Below, one piece after another: positions 6,036-14,857 of a DNA stretch of 56,476 bases. The translations under genes were made by a program, and so were the position numbers. The number at the start of each line of letters is the position of its first letter. The stretch's first letter is position 1. Below the pieces are notes generated by a model that made no database searches, was not told where the DNA came from, and worked only from the letters and a program-made list of their open reading frames with translations. The stretch spans positions 1 to 56,476 of IMG/VR virus record IMGVR_UViG_3300028558_000033; one strand, 5' to 3'. The DNA comes from a virus.

Positions 6036-8300
6036 TCAAATGGATAGGCGTTTCACGTTCATGTTGAAGCCTTCGGCTGACATGAAGATGATGTCCCCGC
6101 TAACAGCATTCAGCTGGCTGAAGGTGAAGTTTGCTGGGATGAATGTTCTTTTCCTGAAGTGCATGTTGATTCTGGTTTGCGTTGACATGCCAATCGCGCC
6201 ATCTCTTGCAAATGTGCCAACGATGTAGTTGGCGCTGTCGTATTGGCTTGCGACATTGCAAGCGAAAACAGGCACCAGACGCGGGTTGGTGTCGCACGGG
6301 ATGTAATGAGCATCCAACTCCATCATGGTCGACGGGGCAGGCGCGCCAACCATTGGGATGACTTCTGGCGAGCCTGAAACTGTGTCCGCGGTGTGGCAAA
6401 AGCCACTCGTGCCGTATATTGACACACCACCACCAAATTTTTGCGCATTGCAAGAATAAACCCAATCACCCTCAATGATGCAGCTGCGGTAGGAAAGCGT
6501 GGCTGCCGCCCGATACCCAATCCCGATGTACAGCGTTGCTGCTCTTGGAATGGTGTTGCCGCCGCTGTCAGTGATGTCGTTTACGGCGCGGCCGCGTGAT
6601 GGCGCGACGCTGCAAGCAACGACTTTCAATGGGGCTGAGTTGGCTCTGTATGGCGTTGCGTACGCGTTTGCGAGTTGGCAGTGTCTTCCTCCGCAAAGGT
6701 AGATGTAGAATGGCACATCAGTCCCGGCGGGGGTGCCAGGTTGCAACGTCGATGAGATCTCTGCCGTGATCCCTTGGTCATTTGGAAAGTATTCAATGCG
6801 CTCGCCATCAATCAACGGGATGTGCTCGACTCCAGCAGGCAACTTGATTACGGAATCCGTGGCGCTATTGACAAGCGACCAAACAGGCGTGCAGCCTGTC
6901 AGAATGCCGTGGAAGCTGCTGAATGGACCTTCGATCCTGCGATGGAGCAAGCGCACAAATCCAAAATCATAGGCAGTGGTGCCGCCGCCTGGAGGGACGG
7001 TGACTGCAAACAGCCCGATCTTGTTGCTTGGAACGGTTGGCAGAACAGGGGCACCGCTCGCTGTTCCGGTGATGATTGACAACGTGCACAAAGTTCCGGG
7101 CATGGCGGCAGCATTGACTGCCACAATGTCGTAACGCGTGTTCATAGCATCCGCAGCAGCGTGGAGCAAAGTGGCGGCAGCCCATGCTATTTCGCTGAAA
7201 TCAGACATTCCAGGGCCCGTGCCACCAATTGGCGCATTTGCACTTCCAGCGTCGTAAATGACATGCAATCCAGTTCCTGCTGTTGCACCTGGGACCTTCT
7301 GCAAAGCGGGTATTGGGGTCGAATCTCCGGCCATTCCTGAGATGATGGATCCATTCGCATCCAAAATATTGGAACGCTTGCCGCTATCACGCATGAAATT
7401 GTGCGTGTACGATTCAACCAGAGCAGCCTGGTCTGCGATCCCGTAAGGGGCCACTGATTGGCCGATGTTGTCGATGTTTCCGGTGGGGATGGGAGTGCTG
7501 GCGCTCACAGACAAAACATGCCCCAAGAACAAGATGCCAGAGCCTCCAAGCAACGGATGGACTGCGTGATCTGTGACCAACGGGCCCATGAGCATGACTT
7601 GGTAGTCTGAGGCCGTAGTTGACGGAACGGTTTGACCACACCCGTTGGCGATGGTGACATAGTTACCGCCGCCATCATGGGCAATGGTGCCAATTTGGAA
7701 CGCATTCTCAACCAAGACGCCACGGACAGCACCGGGACCGCCATCGGATGTCGACTTCAGCCAAACTCGAACACTGCGACCTGAATGGTCATCAGCGGAG
7801 GCCATCATGAATGCCGTGTTGACGTACATCTTGATCGATGTTCCGGCAGCAGTTACGCTGTCAGGATTGGCCAAATAACCCAACAACTCTATGTAGTTGG
7901 TGTACTCAGCATCGCCTGTTCGTGGGTTGGTCTCGATGCCGTTGTCCACTTCTACTTGGGTTGTTGCAATGTCATACGTCTTCGTGCCTGGTGGGATTGG
8001 GACGTTTTGCAAGTCGGAGTGAGAACGATCACCAGCCGGACCGGAAAGCAATGACTGGATGATTCTGCCCAAGCCATCAGTGCCAATGAAATCATCGACG
8101 GCTGCGATGTTGACATGGTTGTTTCCAGTCGGAACGATGCCGCCGTTGGTCAGATTCACAAACAAGCAGCTACGATTCCACAACCTTTTGGTCGCTGCTC
8201 TTTGCGATCCGATCAGGTAGTCCAAAATCCCCTGCTTCAAGGTGTCAAGCGGCAGGATCTTCTTGTTGTAGATTCTCGCATATTGATCAGTGGTTGGCAT
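6036..8300 (-). CDS. Large tail fibre or receptor-binding protein
   Basis: 754 aa. ATG start with GAGGTG upstream. The sequence is rich in Gly, Ala, Thr and Ser, is predicted mostly beta, and lacks obvious enzyme motifs. The N-terminal 100 residues are less repetitive and could attach to the baseplate. The C-terminal part contains scattered cysteines, unusual for a fibre. It is the last gene of the tail operon, after the gpI-like baseplate gene and before the terminator, where fibre genes usually lie. The call rests on position, size and composition; I recognise no specific fibre family. Confidence 0.65.
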   Translation of the reverse strand: MPTTDQYARIYNKKILPLDTLKQGILDYLIGSQRAATKRLWNRSCLFVNLTNGGIVPTGNNHVNIAAVDDFIGTDGLGRIIQSLLSGPAGDRSHSDLQNVPIPPGTKTYDIATTQVEVDNGIETNPRTGDAEYTNYIELLGYLANPDSVTAAGTSIKMYVNTAFMMASADDHSGRSVRVWLKSTSDGGPGAVRGVLVENAFQIGTIAHDGGGNYVTIANGCGQTVPSTTASDYQVMLMGPLVTDHAVHPLLGGSGILFLGHVLSVSASTPIPTGNIDNIGQSVAPYGIADQAALVESYTHNFMRDSGKRSNILDANGSIISGMAGDSTPIPALQKVPGATAGTGLHVIYDAGSANAPIGGTGPGMSDFSEIAWAAATLLHAAADAMNTRYDIVAVNAAAMPGTLCTLSIITGTASGAPVLPTVPSNKIGLFAVTVPPGGGTTAYDFGFVRLLHRRIEGPFSSFHGILTGCTPVWSLVNSATDSVIKLPAGVEHIPLIDGERIEYFPNDQGITAEISSTLQPGTPAGTDVPFYIYLCGGRHCQLANAYATPYRANSAPLKVVACSVAPSRGRAVNDITDSGGNTIPRAATLYIGIGYRAAATLSYRSCIIEGDWVYSCNAQKFGGGVSIYGTSGFCHTADTVSGSPEVIPMVGAPAPSTMMELDAHYIPCDTNPRLVPVFACNVASQYDSANYIVGTFARDGAIGMSTQTRINMHFRKRTFIPANFTFSQLNAVSGDIIFMSAEGFNMNVKRLSI

Positions 8301-8311
8301 CGTCGAACACC

Positions 8312-9595
8312 TCAGAAGTTGGCTGTTTTGTCAATCGTACCGCGGCGGCTGGTCCCGCTGCTCAGCTGAACAACCGCGTACCTCAATGGTAGTATATGGA
8401 CTTCAGACATCCGAACCATTGCCGAATCACCAGAGAAGCTGAAGTTGATGCCACCTTGCTGGTTGGCCCCGGTCACCGTGACGCGATCACCGCTGGTGGG
8501 CAATATCAGGTTCCCATCGAGGTAGATTCGGGTGCCAGTGTTCGAGCCGTCGATCACGAACGACTCGATGCGGATGTTGAACCAAACTCCGGCCATCAAC
8601 TCGATGCGCGTGGCGTCATCTTGAGCGACCGTGACCCAGCTGCCGCCGGAATGAGACTGCAACATCACCCGTGTGCTGTTGGTTGATAGCACCAAGCGCA
8701 TAGCTCCGACGGCGCCTGAGTTGGGCAGATACCATTGGAAGATGATGGCAGATGTCGAGCTGTTGAATTGGAAATCCGTCGAGATCTCGACATTCCCCAA
8801 GCCGGCCGGGGTTGTGCATGTGATGCGCGGCGTCAGCGTGACCCCGGCAGCGACTGTCATGACGTTGTTTGCAACAACGGGATCGGGGCCTGTCACAACC
8901 CAAAGAGGCGCGCCTGTTCCTGACAAACTCATGTCATCCAAGAATTCCAACAATTGCACTTCGATTTTTTCACATATTGGTCGCTGGATCGCGATCATGT
9001 CAAGCAACAACTCCTTGTCTGTGTTGCCCGTGTCCATGATTTTCAGCAGTGACCATGTGCTGGCATAACGGTCGATTGGTTGGATGTGAGTCGCCAAATA
9101 CGTGCAATCGCCAGCAACGTCAACATTGTATGGCCCGCCAATTGCGTATGGCAGCGATGCGTCGCTGCTATTGTCTAATTCCAAACTGGTCTCACCGCAC
9201 ACCCAGCGGTACTTGAACCAATCCAAATACACAGCAGAGCGCCCGGTGAGTGTGCGAATGGCCGAAAACAAGCCGGGAAGTGTTCCAAGCTGTTTCCAAA
9301 GCGACGGAGCGAGCTTCACGAGTTGGCGCAACTTCGCAGTGCTCAACCTTGACACAATATCATACAAGTCAGGCCCGAGTCCCACCAGATCCTTGTAATA
9401 CCATAGCAAGTCATCCCGGACGCGATCCGGTGATATTTGGTCAAACAGGGCGATGATCTTCCCTTCGATCAGTTGGTGCTGGGCTTGGTTGCCGAGCATG
9501 AAGCGCTTTAGCAACTGCTTTGCGGCATCATCATCACGTAGCGGTTTGGCAATATTGCTGTATGCGTCAAATTGCCCTTGCCATTCAATTCCCAT
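8312..9595 (-). CDS. Baseplate protein, P2 gpI-like N-terminus with LamG-like C-terminus
   Basis: 427 aa. It follows baseplate J, the usual order for P2-type gpI tail proteins, and the N-terminal ~200 residues (helical, with LSTAKLRQLVKLAP and DWFKYRW) fit that family in size. The C-terminal ~200 residues are a beta-sandwich of concanavalin/LamG type (IFQWYLPNSG, GVWFNIRIE, TRIYLDGNLI), a common carbohydrate-binding fold. The fusion implies that a baseplate protein also carries a ligand-binding module. ATG start, AGGCAG nearby, 12 bp after the baseplate J stop. Family assignment is moderate. Confidence 0.65.
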   Translation of the reverse strand: MGIEWQGQFDAYSNIAKPLRDDDAAKQLLKRFMLGNQAQHQLIEGKIIALFDQISPDRVRDDLLWYYKDLVGLGPDLYDIVSRLSTAKLRQLVKLAPSLWKQLGTLPGLFSAIRTLTGRSAVYLDWFKYRWVCGETSLELDNSSDASLPYAIGGPYNVDVAGDCTYLATHIQPIDRYASTWSLLKIMDTGNTDKELLLDMIAIQRPICEKIEVQLLEFLDDMSLSGTGAPLWVVTGPDPVVANNVMTVAAGVTLTPRITCTTPAGLGNVEISTDFQFNSSTSAIIFQWYLPNSGAVGAMRLVLSTNSTRVMLQSHSGGSWVTVAQDDATRIELMAGVWFNIRIESFVIDGSNTGTRIYLDGNLILPTSGDRVTVTGANQQGGINFSFSGDSAMVRMSEVHILPLRYAVVQLSSGTSRRGTIDKTANF

Positions 9596-9607
9596 GTTGG
9601 CTGCCTA

Positions 9608-11809
9608 TCATTTTGCCGTTGTCGTGATGTTGATGGTGACGGATCCCAGCACAGGCAACTCGCGCGGGCTGAGCAAGACGTTGGACGCCGGGGATGTCAA
9701 GATCATGTCAGTCGGCCTTGGGATGCTCTCCATGATGATGTCGGTCAACTTGGCAGTTGCCACCTTGCTGCCAAACGACCAAAGCCAATTGCCGTCCGGA
9801 TCCTTGGCCAACGGGTGCAAGAAGCCAGCCAACGCTGTTAGCACCGCAGACGTTTCGCCATTCTCCACAGTCACAACAACATCAATCGTGCGGGGCACAA
9901 AGTTGGTGGCATAAACCTTGTTGTTGAACACGCAGTTCATCTTGGTCTTGGTGCGGGCGTTGAACTGCGTGTCCAAATCATCCAAAACACCAGACACCAC
10001 AGGATCGCCACCGGTGCCCACCACTACAACTTCAAGCGTCTTTGGGCCAAACGACTCCTCAACAGCAATCGAACGAGCAACAGGCCGAGAACCGTCTGCG
10101 GCCACGTAGGCAGTTGCCAAGTATTCAGCATCAACAGCGGTCACCACGCGCTCATTGGAACGTAAGGCAATGGGAGCAGCAGCCTTCAAACGCATCAAGT
10201 CTGCGTCAGTGGATCCTTCCATGTTCGACCAACCAGATGCTGCTCTTGGGTTGGTTACGGTGGCAAACCAAGCAATTCCGGACATGTTGACTGTGACCGT
10301 GTTGGCGCCCACGTTCCCATCTTGATCCGCGACCAATGTACGGTACAAGGAGCGTATGCTGTCCGTGCCAACATCGGGCACCTTGCCGTTGTTCCCGTCT
10401 CCAAAGTAGATGTCGCAAATGCCATCATCGTCAAACGCTTTGGTGTAGTGTTTGTCGGTTGGTGTGCTATTCAGAAAGTTGGGCACATTGACCCACGTCG
10501 ATTCGATGCCGCCCTCAGTCACCAAAATGGACAAAATGCTGTCATCTATGACAGGGAAATTGGACAACTGGAAGTGTTGATTTGGCGTGCCATCGCTGGA
10601 ACCCAACGGATCATCTTCGTACGATTTGCCTTGGGTAGCCGTGAACATCTGGTATTGGTTCCCGTCACTGATGGATGCGCTGCCAAATGTGAAAGTTGGC
10701 GTCCCATCGGTCGATACCACCCGCCAACGCATCCAATGCATGTTGTCACCACCGGCTGGCATCCCGATCGTGGTGCGAGTCCAACCTGCCGTGACAGACC
10801 AAGGAAGGTTGAGCGCGACATCAACCGGATCCGCGCTGGCGGTCGACAGCCCGTTGGTGCCATCAGCCGTTATGGATAGAGCGCGCCATGCACTACCAAC
10901 TGTGTAGTCATTGGTGGAAAGCGATGGCTGGGCTTGGCCTAGCAACGCGGTCAACCCGGACGTTGAAGCGATGTTGATTCCACCTTGATACGTTGATGTC
11001 ACGTCTTGGAAAGCGCCGGTCAGGTTGCAACGCACGCGAACAATCGCGCCTGCCATATTTGTGGAACCTAGGATGGTGGTCAAGTCGAACACCAGCGCTG
11101 CTGCTCCGGAAACTTGCTGGAGTGTCACGCCCTTTGGGACACTTTGATCCAAGTTGCCATCGTAGTATTCCCAAACACCCGCCATCACACCAGCGGTACG
11201 GGCACTGAGGATGATGCGCAACAAATCCCACATCACACCAGTGTGCCCAAAATATATGGCATTATTTGCCGATGTTGTAGTCCAAGGCGTCCAAGGGTTG
11301 TTTGCCAAGACATCAGCTGTGTGATCTGTGAAATTCGAGCCGTTCCAAGATGCCACCATGCCAACCTGATCAGTCCGCGCGGTGATCACATCTGCCAAGA
11401 CTTCGTATTCAACAGACGGATTCCCACGAGCAGCCATGGTGGAGAACCTTGACCCATTCGGAACCGTCGTGGTTGTGGATTCGAATATCTGGGTCAATTT
11501 GCCAAGCACACCAACAGCGGCCGGGGTTGCCTGTTCTAGTTGCTGGCCAATGGCCGCAAGCAGATCCACGTGGCTGCTCCGCAATTTGGCCGTCGGCAAA
11601 AACATCTCGTTGGCAACCATGTCCAACATGACCATGTTGTGGTGCCCGGATGCGGCACTGGCACGTGCCAGTTGGATATGTGGTTCAAGCGCATCCTCGT
11701 CCGTGAGCTCAGGGCAATTCACCCGCATGTATGCGATCAAGTCTTCCAGCAGTTCTGGATAAAAATGACTTGAATAATTCAATGATGGGACGTTGACTGT
11801 GGTTGCCAT
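9608..11809 (-). CDS. Baseplate wedge protein, gpJ/gp6-like (Baseplate_J)
   Basis: 733 aa, long for a gpJ-type protein and closer to gp6-like wedge proteins. The N-terminus (FYPELLEDLIAYMRVNCPEL) and the C-terminal region (NVLLSPRELPVLGSVTIN) match the layout of the Baseplate_J family. It sits between the gp25-like wedge gene and the gpI-like gene, the conserved P2/Mu-type baseplate order. ATG start directly after the gp25-like gene with a 3-bp gap. The protein would form the wedge around the hub and trigger sheath contraction. Confidence 0.8.
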   Translation of the reverse strand: MATTVNVPSLNYSSHFYPELLEDLIAYMRVNCPELTDEDALEPHIQLARASAASGHHNMVMLDMVANEMFLPTAKLRSSHVDLLAAIGQQLEQATPAAVGVLGKLTQIFESTTTTVPNGSRFSTMAARGNPSVEYEVLADVITARTDQVGMVASWNGSNFTDHTADVLANNPWTPWTTTSANNAIYFGHTGVMWDLLRIILSARTAGVMAGVWEYYDGNLDQSVPKGVTLQQVSGAAALVFDLTTILGSTNMAGAIVRVRCNLTGAFQDVTSTYQGGINIASTSGLTALLGQAQPSLSTNDYTVGSAWRALSITADGTNGLSTASADPVDVALNLPWSVTAGWTRTTIGMPAGGDNMHWMRWRVVSTDGTPTFTFGSASISDGNQYQMFTATQGKSYEDDPLGSSDGTPNQHFQLSNFPVIDDSILSILVTEGGIESTWVNVPNFLNSTPTDKHYTKAFDDDGICDIYFGDGNNGKVPDVGTDSIRSLYRTLVADQDGNVGANTVTVNMSGIAWFATVTNPRAASGWSNMEGSTDADLMRLKAAAPIALRSNERVVTAVDAEYLATAYVAADGSRPVARSIAVEESFGPKTLEVVVVGTGGDPVVSGVLDDLDTQFNARTKTKMNCVFNNKVYATNFVPRTIDVVVTVENGETSAVLTALAGFLHPLAKDPDGNWLWSFGSKVATAKLTDIIMESIPRPTDMILTSPASNVLLSPRELPVLGSVTINITTTAK

Positions 11810-11812
11810 GAT

Positions 11813-12223
11813 TTACCTGACGGTGAAAGAGCCACCAGCGGAGCGAGAGATGGTGAGGTTGTCTGGCTTGTTTTCCTCAAGGTTGATATATGACACATCT
11901 GCTGTCATCTCGCCATCAACAGAAGTGAAAGTGATGGGGCCGTCTAGCGATGCTCGATTCTCCAATGACAACCGTTTGAATAACGCCTTGATTCTGACAC
12001 GCAGATCAGATTGCGCATCTTCATTGTTCAACTCAAAAATGTGCTGGCTTCCCAACCCCAGATCGTCTTGGAATGGATTTTCACTGTCACAGTCCTGAAG
12101 GTTGTTGCGAATCAGCTTTTTCAATTGGTCCAAGCCGGTGGACCGCTTCAAACCGCCACGGCCGTCAGAGTCCATCGGCGAGTCGATGCCAACCTTGCCT
12201 GTCCCTGTTGGCAATTTAGGCAA
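11813..12223 (-). CDS. Baseplate wedge protein, gp25/gpW-like
   Basis: 136 aa with a TTG start. The start is set by a good Shine-Dalgarno, GGAG followed by CAACCAA and then TTG; the first in-frame ATG would remove 16 residues. Residues ~30-136 show the gp25-like pattern: LKKLIRNNLQ, NPFQDDLG, a central alternating segment ending in RVRIKALF, then a beta strand. Members are 100-140 aa lysozyme-like-fold wedge subunits. It overlaps the muramidase gene by 8 bp and precedes baseplate J. Confidence 0.8.
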   Translation of the reverse strand: MPKLPTGTGKVGIDSPMDSDGRGGLKRSTGLDQLKKLIRNNLQDCDSENPFQDDLGLGSQHIFELNNEDAQSDLRVRIKALFKRLSLENRASLDGPITFTSVDGEMTADVSYINLEENKPDNLTISRSAGGSFTVR

Positions 12224-12908
12224 TTGGTTGCTCCGCTACGAAGTTCACATCACAACACCCTATTCCAGGAACATTGTGGTAGATCCCGGTCCCACGTGGT
12301 GGTTCCCCGCCATCAGTCCACTGGAACACCTTCCAATTGGCCCACGGAGCTGGAAGCTTGTCAGGCGGCATCGGATTTGGCATGTGATATCTGGGAACCC
12401 AAAGGTCAACGAACTTTGCTCGCTCCCAAGTAGGGTTGCCAATCACCAGCCAATGCCGATAGCTGGTGTACAACAGCGGCCGCGAACCATTGAGGATCCC
12501 GGAAGCGTCCAGGTGGGCATAGAACTGATCCAGATACTCCAGGCCGTGGCGCTTCACGACATCAGGATCAACGTTCTCATAGCTTTTGGTTTCAAAATCA
12601 GCACATAGACGTTCGCGCGGTTCCAAATCGCCCACTGCTTTGATCAGCAGATCCGCTTGGTCTTTGGGCGATTTCTCGATGTGCAAGAATGCGTAATACA
12701 CCCCAATCGTGAAGTTGGGGCTTTGTCGAAATCCCAACTTGTTTGCCTTGAACGTGGGATCTGTGTATGATGTGCCTTCCGTGGCCTTAGCGCCGAAAAA
12801 GCGCGCGCCTGAAGCTGCCAGAGCACCCCAATCCTTTACGGGATCCCACTTGGAGATGTCAGGGCCCCAAATCTTTCCATCTGTTGTGACGGTGTTGGTT
12901 TGGGTCAC
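12216..12908 (-). CDS. Endolysin, GH25 muramidase
   Basis: 230 aa from GTG 12908. This start gives a GTGA overlap with the upstream stop and a GGGGAG eight bases upstream; an earlier GTG at 12935 lacks a ribosome site. GH25 signatures: GPDISKWD (catalytic-barrel Asp near residue 17), RFFGAKATEG, CADFET (Asp104 and Glu106, the catalytic pair of the family) and KVFQWTDGG near the C-terminus. It cleaves the MurNAc-GlcNAc backbone. No signal peptide is visible, so it should need a holin. Its position inside the baseplate gene run, next to a membrane protein and a peptidase, marks the lysis block. Confidence 0.9.
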   Translation of the reverse strand: MTQTNTVTTDGKIWGPDISKWDPVKDWGALAASGARFFGAKATEGTSYTDPTFKANKLGFRQSPNFTIGVYYAFLHIEKSPKDQADLLIKAVGDLEPRERLCADFETKSYENVDPDVVKRHGLEYLDQFYAHLDASGILNGSRPLLYTSYRHWLVIGNPTWERAKFVDLWVPRYHMPNPMPPDKLPAPWANWKVFQWTDGGEPPRGTGIYHNVPGIGCCDVNFVAEQPIA

Positions 12909-13477
12909 GGCTGTGACTCCCCATAGGTTGCCCACGGCGATGGCACTTGTGGCAGGTTTGGCCTTGCGCTTTGCAAACGTGGCGGGATCAATTGATATTG
13001 GTGAGACGTGATGATGACTTGTTCGTCGATGTACCGTCGCAGGAGAGGGATTTGCTTGTCCATAGTGTTGGACACTGCTTTGGTGATTGCGTTCTCAAAG
13101 GAGCCAGGCGCCAACCAAAGGAAAAGACCCAAAAACGAGCCAATCACCGTCGTGCAGATGATGATGGCTGTTTTGAGTTGCTTGTATCCTTTGGCTGCAG
13201 GGCATGCGCGTTCATGTTCCAGTATCGCTATGTCCATGGCGTCCTTGGAGACGGATGTCGGTGGTGGAGTTATCTGTTGCGCTGCTGCGATTTGATCTGC
13301 AGCATCCTTCATGACTTCTGCAGCATTTTGCAAATTGTCAAGGGTGTCGTCCAGCGCCCGCTGCTTTCCGGTATCAGTGAGTGACTGGACAACACCATTC
13401 GCGTCATCATCGCTTTGTTGCGATCTGGATGTTTTTGGCTTTTCACCATTCACGGGGCGCATGCCACGGTGCCGCAT
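12905..13477 (-). CDS. Single-span membrane protein, possible holin or spanin
   Basis: 190 aa. A hydrophilic, helical N-terminal half (with Ala/Gln-rich heptad-like stretches) precedes one strong transmembrane segment at about residues 104-128 (KTAIIICTTVIGSFLGLFLW) and a ~60-residue tail. One membrane span with a coiled-coil-like arm would suit an i-spanin or class III holin. It lies between the lipoprotein and muramidase genes, so a lysis role is likely. The start is uncertain: ATG 13477 as given, ATG 13462, or GTG 13453, which would make a GTGA overlap with the upstream stop. Confidence 0.6.
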   Translation of the reverse strand: MRHRGMRPVNGEKPKTSRSQQSDDDANGVVQSLTDTGKQRALDDTLDNLQNAAEVMKDAADQIAAAQQITPPPTSVSKDAMDIAILEHERACPAAKGYKQLKTAIIICTTVIGSFLGLFLWLAPGSFENAITKAVSNTMDKQIPLLRRYIDEQVIITSHQYQLIPPRLQSARPNLPQVPSPWATYGESQP

Positions 13478-13980
13478 TTTCTGATGCTCACTTGTGTTTT
13501 TGCAGCCGCCAAACAGTCCAACTTCATGTCTACGACTGTTGACGACTTGTTTTTATTGCAAGCTTCCAAACAACTAGTGGCTTCGCGGCATTTTAGGCGT
13601 TTGACGTTGTTGCATGCGGCCGTGCACTTATCAGCTTGGGCACTTGGGAGCAAGGCGCATTCGACCGTGCCGCACTGCCTAACTTGGTCCACGGTCTGAG
13701 CGCTGTTCAAGCACCCAACCTTCAAGTCGGTCACAGTGCTTCCGTTTTCATCGTTGTACACGAAAGCATGAATGCAGTCGGGATCCGCGCCTTCTGTGCA
13801 ATGGAGCTTGTATAGCTTGTCGCAGAGCGCCTGATAGGTGATTGATTGGACGTCCGTCTTTGACGGTGCGTCGGATGTCACGGCAGCATCCGGAAGTGGG
13901 AACGGCGTTGGGGGCATTGGATGCGGGCAGGCCGTGAAAAGCAACGCCATGCCGAGCGCTATGATTGCAGGTTTCAACAT
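13450..13980 (-). CDS. Cys-rich lipoprotein in the lysis block
   Basis: 176 aa from ATG 13980 with GGAG nine bases upstream. Residues 1-18 form a lipoprotein signal peptide ending in a lipobox (ALLFTAC), followed by a Pro-rich stretch. The remainder has many cysteines in paired patterns such as CTEGADPDC and QCGTVECAL, and two related segments (around KVGCLNSAQTVDQVRQCGTV and DCLAAAKTQVSIRKCGTV) that look like an internal duplication. A lipidated periplasmic protein between peptidase and membrane-protein genes could be an o-spanin-like partner, though it is longer and richer in cysteine than lambda Rz1. Function is not established. Confidence 0.75.
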   Translation of the reverse strand: MLKPAIIALGMALLFTACPHPMPPTPFPLPDAAVTSDAPSKTDVQSITYQALCDKLYKLHCTEGADPDCIHAFVYNDENGSTVTDLKVGCLNSAQTVDQVRQCGTVECALLPSAQADKCTAACNNVKRLKCREATSCLEACNKNKSSTVVDMKLDCLAAAKTQVSIRKCGTVACAP

Positions 13981-13984
13981 GAGG

Positions 13985-14812
13985 TCACACTCCAAGATTG
14001 GCAACGATCAGGTTGCTGGTGCCCTGCAAGATGAACTTCTGCGAAACCCAAGCCAGGCCGTTCCATCCCCAGCGCTTGCTCCATGAGTTGCCAACCAGGC
14101 CTTCCACTTCACCTTTGGCATTGGTACGATAGCCAAGGCTGTAAATCCAGTGATCGAAGTCGGTGCCGCAGAAGTCAAGGACTTTGGATCCATTTGGATC
14201 GGAGAATCCTTGGAACGTGTTGCCGCTGGCCGCGACTGCATGCATGACCGTGTGACCACTCGAAAGCGCTTGCTTGTATTGGGTGAGCTTGTTTTGCCCC
14301 TCATCGATGGCGTTGAAACCGAGCAATGGGATTTTGAGACAAGACTCTAACTCGCCCAACTTCAGCTCATCGTTGACGTGTGCGTCAAGATGGCTGCTGT
14401 AATCAGGTGAATCGGCTGTCCGGCCGCCATCAACATCGCCTTCTAGCGCAATGCCCCAAAGTCCAAGCGAGCGTGTGACTGAGTTGGGCATCGCTCCGTC
14501 ATCTTGCAACGGGACGTCAGGGTTAATGCGGTCAATGGCGCGCCCGAGCGCGTAGATGATGCGTGGAGCAGGAGGCTTGGCAAGCGGTTTGTCGTGCGCG
14601 GACATGGTGATGTCAACGCCGCCAGCAGTCCCGTGCCCCGTACACGAGCCTGTTTGATCTTGGTCCCAAATCGACCGCAGAAACTTCAGCAGGTTCGCTG
14701 CAGCAGGAGCCGACAATCTGGCAGCAGCCAGCAGATGGAACCCATTGTACTTGTGACCAATTGGATCCGGGATGTAGCCTCGACCTTTGAGAGGGGTTGC
14801 TTGTGGGCTCAT
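13985..14812 (-). CDS. Papain-like (C1-type) cysteine peptidase, putative endolysin
   Basis: 275 aa. ATG start with AGGAG eight bases upstream. The papain triad is visible: DQTGSCTGHG with Cys57, FDHWIYSLGY with His221, and VGNSWSKRWGWNG with Asn242, the last closely matching the NSWG region of C1A peptidases. No prodomain or signal peptide is seen. C1 peptidases are uncommon in phages. Its place beside holin-like and muramidase genes suggests peptidoglycan-peptide cleavage, but proteolysis of a host or phage protein is equally possible. Family is confident; substrate is inference. Confidence 0.85.
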   Translation of the reverse strand: MSPQATPLKGRGYIPDPIGHKYNGFHLLAAARLSAPAAANLLKFLRSIWDQDQTGSCTGHGTAGGVDITMSAHDKPLAKPPAPRIIYALGRAIDRINPDVPLQDDGAMPNSVTRSLGLWGIALEGDVDGGRTADSPDYSSHLDAHVNDELKLGELESCLKIPLLGFNAIDEGQNKLTQYKQALSSGHTVMHAVAASGNTFQGFSDPNGSKVLDFCGTDFDHWIYSLGYRTNAKGEVEGLVGNSWSKRWGWNGLAWVSQKFILQGTSNLIVANLGV

Positions 14813-14857
14813 ATTCGTGACTCCTGTGCAGTTGGTTGATTGTGATCAAAGCCAAGC

